From positions 1 to 15,481 of the forward strand of contig CAYRYU010000142.1 of assembly GCA_964428355.1 (NCBI GenBank): a stretch of 15,481 nt of DNA, read 5' to 3'. Each line of letters begins with the position of its first letter. Within the stretch, counting starts at the first letter, position 1. A model generated the notes under the pieces. That model had not been told where the DNA came from. It did no database searches and saw nothing but the letters and a program-made list of their open reading frames with translations. This document shows positions 1 to 6,114 of the stretch, in pieces. The DNA is from CAYRYU01 sp964428355 (GTDB taxonomy: Bacteria; Muiribacteriota; Ozemobacteria; Ozemobacterales; Ozemobacteraceae). Both the position numbers and the translations under genes were made by a program.

Positions 1-42
1 CCCCTCCCCTGCGGCTCCCACAGGCGAGTGTTTCGGGAACCC
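1..42. repeat. Dispersed palindromic repeat, copy 1 (inside a coding sequence)
   Basis: Bases 1-42 match 14458-14499 at 40 of 42 positions, same orientation; the differences are at 16 and 20. The left limit is unknown because the window begins here. The core (8-24) is an inverted repeat, CCTGCGG / CCACAGG with a 3-base loop. Relative to copy 2, the A at 20 becomes a G-U wobble in minus-strand RNA, so the hairpin is kept. This copy is translated as part of the GAF regulator. Confidence 0.75.
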
Positions 43-288
43 GTTCCGCTCCAGGATGACGGAACGGTCCATCTTCAGGGACTTCCGGATGGCTTCCAGG
101 AGGTTCGTGTAGACTTCCCCGGTGGGAAGATCTGTAGTGATCGTCCGGTGAAGGTCGGACAGGACCGCAAACGCTTGCCGCTTCTGGCGCAACTCACGGG
201 TCGCCGAAGAAATGACCGCGTCCGCCTTGATCGCCTGCCCCGTCAGCTCGTCGAGTCGCTTCTGGAGGTAGGCAAGTTCGTCGCTCAT
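1..288 (-). CDS. GAF-domain sensor/regulator, N-terminal part (runs off window)
   Basis: Partial gene: the first 96 codons are visible and the frame stays open to the window edge. The N-terminus (about residues 1-40, including LAYLQKRLDELTGQ and TRELRQKRQAF) is charged, helical and probably a coiled coil. It is followed by the start of what looks like a GAF domain (LSDLHRTITTDL, then LLEAIRKSLKMDRSVILE). That arrangement is common at the front of sensor histidine kinases and GAF-containing cyclase or phosphatase regulators, but the output domain is outside the window. The ATG overlaps the stop of the FIST gene as ATGA and no good Shine-Dalgarno is visible upstream, so translation is probably coupled. 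FIST proteins are often encoded beside signal-transduction proteins, which fits. An unusual point: codons at 1-42 lie inside a 42-base repeat that recurs in an intergenic gap at 14458-14499. GAF assignment is moderate; histidine kinase output is only inferred. Confidence 0.7.
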   Translation of the reverse strand, partial: MSDELAYLQKRLDELTGQAIKADAVISSATRELRQKRQAFAVLSDLHRTITTDLPTGEVYTNLLEAIRKSLKMDRSVILERNGFPKHSPVGAAGEG

Positions 289-1505
289 GCCGAAAGAAGG
301 CAGAGGACCCCGGTCCAGTCGAGGGCCTGAGGCTGTCCCCGAAGCGCCGCGATCTCGACTCCGGAGTAGACGCCCAACAGGGGTACCTCTGCGGGAACCG
401 CCTTGCGGACCTCATCGGCTTCCTCGGCGTCCAGGCCGCAATAGGCCCCGGCCCTTCCGGCGCAGTCGATGTAGAACGCAAGCAGGGGCTTCCGGCCGGC
501 GGACCTGGCCCGGTCGAAAAGCTCCCTGGTCCGGGGGGCGATGTACTGGAAGTCCACGCTCCGACGCATCAACTGGACGGACATCCCGGGGACGAGGTCG
601 TTTTCGAACATGATCAATCCCTCGCGGGCCGGGTCCACCCCGATGCACATCCGGTTGGCATAGTCATCCTCCCGGTATTCCCCGAACTTGTCCCCCCGGT
701 TCACCCCGATCGTGACGAAGAAGGCGTAATCCTCGGGAGTCAGCCCCGAGTCGGGCCCGAGCATCTCATGGATCACCTTCAGGGCGGGCTTCCCGTCGAT
801 CTCGAGAACCACCGGACCCTCGGTCTTCGTGATCTCGTGGTAACGCCCCGCGGGACGGCATCCGTGCATTATCGTGGTGTCCATTTTGACCTTGCCCCCC
901 AACAGAAGCGCGATCGCGGACTGTTGGAGGATCTCCCGGCCGCAGAACTGCCATGTGGGCTGCAACTGCATGTCACCGATCATCCCCATTCCCGCGAGGC
1001 TGGGCCATTCGGTGAGGTGTTTCGAAAGCCCCTGAAGGAGCGGGGTGGCCATGTTCAGCCGGGGTTGTCCTCCTTCGTGGTACACCGTGTCGTAGAAAAC
1101 CAGGACGCTGGAATCCCTGTTAGCGCCCGCGGATACCAGCTTATTGCCCAGCGCTTCCCCCAAACGCGTTTCCGCCTGCTTGAGCCCAACCTCGAAAAAG
1201 GCCTCCGCCTTGAAATCGTTTCCTGCAAGAAGGGCGACTCCGGCTTCATAACCGTCGTAGGACGCACCTTCGTGAGTGATGACTCCGACCGAATAACCGC
1301 CCACGAGAAGGCAGTCCGCTCCGATGACGCTCCTGACGCCTTCACCGAACTTCCTCGGATCGTGCTTGATGGTGCAGAAAACCAGTGCAAGTGCAGGGCA
1401 ACCGAGATTTCCCTGGACCAGTGCCTTGGTTGCTGCTTCCCTGCCGGCTTCGTACGAATCCTTGCTGAGGCTCTTGCCAACCCCGGTTTTGATATCGACG
1501 CTCAT
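285..1505 (-). CDS. FIST-domain sensory protein (FIST N + FIST C)
   Basis: A soluble 406-residue protein built as a FIST N domain (about 36-235; LLVGGYSVGVITHEG near 66-80 and FYDTVYHEGG near 137-146) followed by a FIST C domain (about 240-395; FYIDCAGRAGAYCG near 344-357 and LLGVYSGVEIA near 376-386). FIST domains are predicted ligand-sensing modules of signal-transduction proteins, thought to bind small molecules such as amino acids; the ligand here is unknown. The ATG at 1505 is preferred over an in-frame start 26 codons upstream: GGAGGG lies about six bases before it and the MSVDIKTGVG start matches the beginning of the domain. The stop overlaps the start of the GAF gene (ATGA), so the two probably act together as sensor and transducer. 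No signal peptide or membrane segment is visible. A plausible promoter at 1574-1603 suggests it is transcribed separately from the protease/kinase run upstream. Confidence 0.88.
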   Translation of the reverse strand: MSVDIKTGVGKSLSKDSYEAGREAATKALVQGNLGCPALALVFCTIKHDPRKFGEGVRSVIGADCLLVGGYSVGVITHEGASYDGYEAGVALLAGNDFKAEAFFEVGLKQAETRLGEALGNKLVSAGANRDSSVLVFYDTVYHEGGQPRLNMATPLLQGLSKHLTEWPSLAGMGMIGDMQLQPTWQFCGREILQQSAIALLLGGKVKMDTTIMHGCRPAGRYHEITKTEGPVVLEIDGKPALKVIHEMLGPDSGLTPEDYAFFVTIGVNRGDKFGEYREDDYANRMCIGVDPAREGLIMFENDLVPGMSVQLMRRSVDFQYIAPRTRELFDRARSAGRKPLLAFYIDCAGRAGAYCGLDAEEADEVRKAVPAEVPLLGVYSGVEIAALRGQPQALDWTGVLCLLSA

Positions 1506-1525
1506 ATTTTCCCTCCGACGGTTTT

Positions 1526-1544
1526 CAACCCGACCGTTCGGTTG
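1526..1544 (-). promoter_or_regulatory. Small imperfect hairpin in the FIST leader
   Basis: Read on the minus strand, CAACCGA and TCGGGTTG can pair around a four-base ACGG loop with one bulged G. It lies ten bases upstream of the GGAGGG ribosome-binding site of the FIST gene. A weaker five-pair stem (CCCGG/CCGGG) lies just upstream at 1555-1570. Whether either affects expression is not known. Confidence 0.25.
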
Positions 1545-1573
1545 TTTCTCCGAACCCGGTGTTCCCCGGGAAG

Positions 1574-1603
1574 TTTCTAGCATGCGCCGGATTGGAGCGT
1601 CAA
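1574..1603 (-). promoter_or_regulatory. Sigma70-like promoter for the FIST-GAF unit
   Basis: On the minus strand TTGACG (1598-1603) is followed after 18 bases by TAGAAA (1574-1579), and the -10 box is preceded by TGC as in extended -10 promoters. Transcription would start near 1567, giving a leader of roughly 60 bases before the ATG at 1505. It lies in the 126-base gap between the membrane-protein gene and FIST, the largest gap between consecutive minus-strand genes in the 13661-to-1 stretch. Found by reading only; no transcription data. Confidence 0.4.
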
Positions 1604-1631
1604 GGAGAGGGGATGGCTGGAAGGACGTTCC

Positions 1632-2390
1632 TCAAGAAACGGCCAACCGGACAACGAAACGGAAAAGAAGCAGGAGGAGGAAGGGCCCGCCCATCCCCGC
1701 GACAACGCCGGCGAAAAGGTTCTGTATGAAAAACATCCGCAGCGCTCCAAGGACGAAATCCTTGATGTCCTGAAACTGCGTGGCAAAAGCCATGAGAAGT
1801 GCGCTCCTTGCCGAGTCCCGGGCGGGTCCATTGTCATTCAGGTTGTTCCAACAGATCGCGAACAGTGAGACGGGGTCGAACCCATCGAACCGACTGGAAG
1901 TGAATCTCAGGGTGGGCTGCACCACCCAGGGGAAAAGGAGGGTTCCCGTCCCAATCCCCAGGGCGGGAAGCCGGTCCTGGATGTCCCGGCACAAATCGGC
2001 GGTTGCGCTTGCCTTCAGCTTTTTCGAAGCAAGGAGCAGTGCCTCGACTTCCTCCGGGGTTTCCTTCCCAGTCGCTTCCACCCCTGCAACCAAAAGGCAG
2101 GTATCGCAATATGCCCTCGCGAAGGTCTTTTCCAGGAAGCGCTCCTTCCCGATTTTGCCTTCCAAAACCCCCACCGGGCCGTACCAGGCACCTCCGTAAC
2201 CCCATCCCAGACCCGAACCCAGGATGAATAGGCACCCCCAGAAAACGACCACGGGCTTCTTCCAGGCCCAGGGATGTTCGAACCATCCTTTCCGGTCGAG
2301 AGCGAGAAAAAGGGGGAATCCGAAGAAAGCTCCGACCCCCAGGAAAACGACGCCATAGAATGCTGAAGCCTTGATCATTTCAATCGCCAT
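1632..2390 (-). CDS. Membrane protein of unknown family, last gene of the kinase/protease operon
   Basis: I do not recognise a family. The 252-residue product has three clear hydrophobic segments: about 9-30, 46-64 and 223-248. Between the second and third is a roughly 150-residue, mostly polar region with a CDTC pair (Cys95, Cys98) plus Cys134 and Cys180, and a helical stretch rich in Glu and Lys around 108-128. The ATG at 2390 has GGGAGGG about nine to ten bases upstream. The start lies inside the end of the Clp/FtsH-like gene, an 11-base overlap, so the two are almost certainly co-transcribed and probably translationally coupled. Because that protease lacks the two transmembrane helices normal for FtsH, this protein is a candidate membrane anchor, adaptor or substrate for it; this is inferred from position only. 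Confidence 0.72.
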   Translation of the reverse strand: MAIEMIKASAFYGVVFLGVGAFFGFPLFLALDRKGWFEHPWAWKKPVVVFWGCLFILGSGLGWGYGGAWYGPVGVLEGKIGKERFLEKTFARAYCDTCLLVAGVEATGKETPEEVEALLLASKKLKASATADLCRDIQDRLPALGIGTGTLLFPWVVQPTLRFTSSRFDGFDPVSLFAICWNNLNDNGPARDSARSALLMAFATQFQDIKDFVLGALRMFFIQNLFAGVVAGMGGPFLLLLLFRFVVRLAVS

Positions 2391-5300
2391 GGTCGCTCGC
2401 CCTCCCGCTCTTTGGGGAACCGAGGATCGCCTCGATATCGGTTTTCTGAAGGCGGTTCTTCCTCATCAACTCCTTCGCGACCGCCTCCAGTTTTGGGCGA
2501 AATTCCTTCAACCGGGCGAGGGTCTCTTCCATCTGTTCCGTGAGTATCTCGTTCACCCGTTCCTGAACCTCCTTGTAGAGGGGTGTTCCAATTGCTTCAG
2601 GGCGGCGAAGAAGATCTCCCATGGCGGCAAGGCCGAACTTCTTGTCCATGCCGAACCGGCAAACCATCTGCCTTGCGATATCGCTGGCGAATTCCAGATC
2701 GCCCGAAGCTCCGCTGGAAAGGCCCCCCTCAGGGCCGAACCGAACAATCTCGGCGGCCCTTCCACCAAGGGCGGTGCTGATTCCCGCGAGAAGATCGGCG
2801 CGAGTCCGGTTCTCGCGTTTCATCTCATCGGCCGAACGCCTCATCCCTCCACCACGGGAGGCCCGGGCAACGATAGATACCTCTGGAGACAACCAACCCT
2901 CCAGCCAGTACATGACGGTGTGGCCCGCCTCGTGCCAGGCGGTTCCTTCGAGCAGGTCCGGAGCCCACTCCTTGGCTTCCCCTTCCCGGATGCTGTCGAG
3001 GGCCTCGATCAGCAGTTCGTCGGAAACGGGAACCCCTTTTTTGAAGGCGACGCGTCCGGCCAATTCCAGGACCTGCTCCAAGTTCGCCACGCTCATTCCG
3101 ACCGACTTCTCCGCCAGGAGGTCGATTGCGCCCGGTGTGACCATCTTTTCGCCCGCTTCCCCGAGGCGGATTTCGAGAAATCTCCTTCGGGCTGCAGTAT
3201 CCGGAAGATCCACCAGTATCGACCTCGAGAAGCGTCTGACCAGCGCTGGATCGAGTGCCCGGGTGGATCCACCCTTCCCTGCCTCATCCCCGTCGACCTT
3301 GAAATTGGTTGCTGCAAGAACGAATACCGGACGATCGGGCTTGTTTCCGGAAAATCCGTCCATTTCGGTGAGCAGGGCGTTGAGCGCCATCTCCTCACCA
3401 TGCCCTCCCGGACCCCCGGTCCTGGTTTTTCCCACCGCATCGATCTCGTCGATGAATACGATCGAGGGGGCGTAACGCCTGGCGCGGGCGAAAAGGGTTC
3501 GGACACTCTCCGGCCCGCTTCCCTGCCACATAGTCACGAAGCTTGACGCCACAGCTGGAATGAACGCCACATCCGATTCTCCCGCCATCGCCCTGGCCAG
3601 CATCGTCTTTCCCGTTCCCGGCGGACCATAAAGGAGAACACCTTTCGGGGGTTTCAGTCCCAGTGCCAGGAAGCGCCGGGGCGATTTCAGGTAGTCGATG
3701 AAAAACTTCAGCTCTTCCTTCGCGGAATCCGCGCCGATGACATCCTCGAATCTGGTCCCCGGGCGTTCAACCTCTTCCAGGATCTCACCTGCGTCAACGG
3801 AGGCCACCGCCCGGTTTATCCGCAGGTTTCGAAGCCTTATCCGAAGAGATCTCGACTCGGGAAAAATCTTCGGGGCGGTATCGAAGGAGAGAATCTTCCT
3901 CTCCCTGCCGAGGTTCTCGGCGGTTTTCTCGCGGGCAATGCGAAGCGCGATATCCTGCAGGTCCTTCCCCAAGGCTTCGAAAGACTCCGGGGACCCCGGT
4001 TGTCCCTGAGCCGCACCGAGCGTGACCGCTTCCCGGGCTCCTCCCGCGCGGAGACAGACGGAAAGAAGTTCCTCGCCCATTCCCTTTTTTCCGGGTTCCT
4101 GAGAGATGAGAAGCACAACCGGAAGACCCGGAAGCCGCTCATGGAGCTTTCGCAGGAGTTCCTGGCCGCGGTCGAGACTGCGGGCGGCGGGAGGAACGAA
4201 ATCGAACTGGGCGACAGTCCCCAGGAGGTCCCGGGAGGTTCTTCCCGTCCAGAGATCGACAACGGCAAAGTCAGGTTGTTCCTCCGAACCGATTGCCAGC
4301 GCCGATTCAACGGTCTGGGCGAAACGCCACTCGACGCTTGTGAGGTTCTTTCCAAGGAGAGCACAGAGTCCCTCGTCAGCGACAACAAGCACCTTCGGCT
4401 TTTGCGGACTTTCCAGGATGGCCAGGGCGGCGGGGTCATTCCCGTCCGGACCAGCATCCTTTCCGGCCGGAGCAGCGTCGATCCCGAAACCGATTGAATC
4501 GATACTCTTCATCGCTTCTGCGAGCCCGTCGCCACTGAAAAGCCTGGAAACCTTGAATATCTCGGCTTTCAGGAATGACGTGGTCTGCGCCCGCAGCGTC
4601 CGGGCGTCGGTCCGTCCCCCTTCCTTCAAAACCAGGAGAAGCGGCAACAACCCGTCTATATCGACCCGTTTTCCGAGCTGCCTTGAAAGCAGGTCGGCGG
4701 TGCGGGCCAGTTCCCCGGCCGCAACCCTGGTCAGTTCGTTGATCCCGAGATGGTTGAAAAGCACCGGAAATCCGGTTGCCATGCGCGAGCAGATGGCTTC
4801 AGGGAAAAAAGGTTCGCGCGTGTTCGGGTTGACCTCGGACGCCAGGGCATCGATGATGGTCTTACGGTGGAACGCGGCATTGGAACGGTTGATCCCGCAT
4901 CTGTCGGGATTCTCGTAAAGCTTCCGGCCCACGTTGGTGGTGAAAATGACCGTGGTGTCGCGGAACTCAACGGTCTTTTCGTGGAACTTGTCCTCGAGCG
5001 TCCCCGCATCGAGGACCTGGAGGAAGTAATGGATCGTATTCAGATGAGCTTTTTCGATCTCGTCGAAAAGAAGGACCGCCCCGGGGTTCTTGGCTACGAA
5101 CCCCGTCAGCGAGCCGGGGTGGGCTCCCTGGAAGTTCTTCGGGATCCCGACCAGGGCTTCGTTCTGGTGATGACCAGAGAAGGCGCTCATGTCGAACCTC
5201 TTGAACGGCCTTCCGAGGGCTTTGGCTCCCGATTCCGCCAGGAAGGTCTTCCCGACCCCGGGAGGACCAGCGAAAACGAACAGGGCGCGGGGAGCACGCC

Positions 5301-6018
5301 GTTCGGAATCGACCGCGGCCGTGATTTCCGCGTTGAACAGCCCGTCCACAAAAGCCTGAACGGCGTGCTCCTGTCCGAATATCCTGGAAAGCAGATCGCT
5401 TTTCAACGTCCGGAGTCGCCTTGTCAGCCCTGAAAGATGATCCTCTCCGGGTGAGGATTCACCCGAAGCCGGCACTTTTTCGGACGAGCCAACTTCAGAA
5501 TTGGGTTTTGCACCGTGAACCGCCGGAGGTTTCTGCGCCCCCCCCCCTTTGAGGAGAGTCTCCAAATCCGGCTGCCCCGGGAGCAAACCGGCAAGAACGG
5601 GTGACGGTGAGGAAAGGAGCGCGCGAAGGAGATGGACGGGGCGAAAAACCCGTGGCGAATCCTTCCGAGCAAGATCCATTCCCGTCTCGAAGACACGCCG
5701 GCTTTCGGAAGACCGGTGAAGCCTCTCCCCACGAAACGCCTGGTTTCCGCTCCCCATGGCCTCCTTCAAACGGTCGGGGAAGGCGGGATCGAGGAGATCA
5801 TACTTCCCGAGATCCACCATCAGCTCGGCGATCTCCTCCCCCAGAAGGCCTTTCGCTTCAGGGGCGATAAGGAGCCGCTGAAGTTCCTCGGAGGGAACCT
5901 TGGCGAAAGTCAGCAGGCCAAGCATCAGATGCTCCGGGTTGATCTCAGGGAAGTTGCGCCTGATCGCCTCACGGGCGGAAATCGCCATGACTGCATTGAT
6001 TGATTCGGAGATCTTCAT
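2380..6018 (-). CDS. Chimeric double-AAA+ protease: Clp_N + ClpB-D2-like AAA+ + receiver-like + FtsH-type AAA+/M41 peptidase
   Basis: A 1212-residue ATP-driven unfoldase/protease of unusual build. Residues 1-155 hold two Clp N repeats (INPEHLMLGLLTF, VFRPVHLLRALLSS). Residues 205-500 are a ClpA/B-type AAA+ module: Walker A GPPGVGKT 251-258, Walker B VLLFDEIEKAH 315-325, pore-loop equivalent NFQG, sensor TTNVG, small domain with GGRTDARTLRAQ. Residues 540-690 resemble a response-regulator receiver with Asp588 at the phosphoacceptor position but no conserved Lys. Residues 755-945 are an FtsH-type AAA+: GPPGTGKT 798-805, FIDEID 855-860, pore-loop equivalent MWQG, DPALVRRFSR. An M41 protease follows, with zinc ligands HEAGH 1029-1033 and Asp1107 in SGASGDLE. 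There is no transmembrane segment, unlike true FtsH (about 610-650 residues, two helices). The ATG at 6018 has AAAGGAAG upstream. It follows the FHA kinase by 96 bases and overlaps the membrane-protein gene. Domain calls are firm; the biological role is unknown. Confidence 0.9.
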   Translation of the reverse strand: MKISESINAVMAISAREAIRRNFPEINPEHLMLGLLTFAKVPSEELQRLLIAPEAKGLLGEEIAELMVDLGKYDLLDPAFPDRLKEAMGSGNQAFRGERLHRSSESRRVFETGMDLARKDSPRVFRPVHLLRALLSSPSPVLAGLLPGQPDLETLLKGGGAQKPPAVHGAKPNSEVGSSEKVPASGESSPGEDHLSGLTRRLRTLKSDLLSRIFGQEHAVQAFVDGLFNAEITAAVDSERRAPRALFVFAGPPGVGKTFLAESGAKALGRPFKRFDMSAFSGHHQNEALVGIPKNFQGAHPGSLTGFVAKNPGAVLLFDEIEKAHLNTIHYFLQVLDAGTLEDKFHEKTVEFRDTTVIFTTNVGRKLYENPDRCGINRSNAAFHRKTIIDALASEVNPNTREPFFPEAICSRMATGFPVLFNHLGINELTRVAAGELARTADLLSRQLGKRVDIDGLLPLLLVLKEGGRTDARTLRAQTTSFLKAEIFKVSRLFSGDGLAEAMKSIDSIGFGIDAAPAGKDAGPDGNDPAALAILESPQKPKVLVVADEGLCALLGKNLTSVEWRFAQTVESALAIGSEEQPDFAVVDLWTGRTSRDLLGTVAQFDFVPPAARSLDRGQELLRKLHERLPGLPVVLLISQEPGKKGMGEELLSVCLRAGGAREAVTLGAAQGQPGSPESFEALGKDLQDIALRIAREKTAENLGRERKILSFDTAPKIFPESRSLRIRLRNLRINRAVASVDAGEILEEVERPGTRFEDVIGADSAKEELKFFIDYLKSPRRFLALGLKPPKGVLLYGPPGTGKTMLARAMAGESDVAFIPAVASSFVTMWQGSGPESVRTLFARARRYAPSIVFIDEIDAVGKTRTGGPGGHGEEMALNALLTEMDGFSGNKPDRPVFVLAATNFKVDGDEAGKGGSTRALDPALVRRFSRSILVDLPDTAARRRFLEIRLGEAGEKMVTPGAIDLLAEKSVGMSVANLEQVLELAGRVAFKKGVPVSDELLIEALDSIREGEAKEWAPDLLEGTAWHEAGHTVMYWLEGWLSPEVSIVARASRGGGMRRSADEMKRENRTRADLLAGISTALGGRAAEIVRFGPEGGLSSGASGDLEFASDIARQMVCRFGMDKKFGLAAMGDLLRRPEAIGTPLYKEVQERVNEILTEQMEETLARLKEFRPKLEAVAKELMRKNRLQKTDIEAILGSPKSGRASDHGD

Positions 6019-6114
6019 CTCTGTCGGCTTCCTTTCTTCCTCGAGTTCTTTCGGGACGATCAGTTTCCGGGGGTGCGGGACGCGGACTCAGATGACACGT
6101 TTTTCGCGGTAGTA

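Noticed and set aside
768..1580. Plus-strand open frame of 270 codons opposite FIST
   Set aside because: Antisense shadow of a clear FIST domain gene; the translation has low-complexity, out-of-frame character and no family features.
1505..1583. Longer start for FIST at 1583
   Set aside because: It would place the candidate -10 box inside the coding sequence and ignores the good GGAGGG before 1505.
2371..3546. Long plus-strand open frame of 391 codons opposite the FtsH-like region
   Set aside because: It lies wholly antisense to the conserved M41/AAA+ coding sequence, has no recognisable motif or ribosome-binding site, and such open antisense frames are expected in GC-rich genes.
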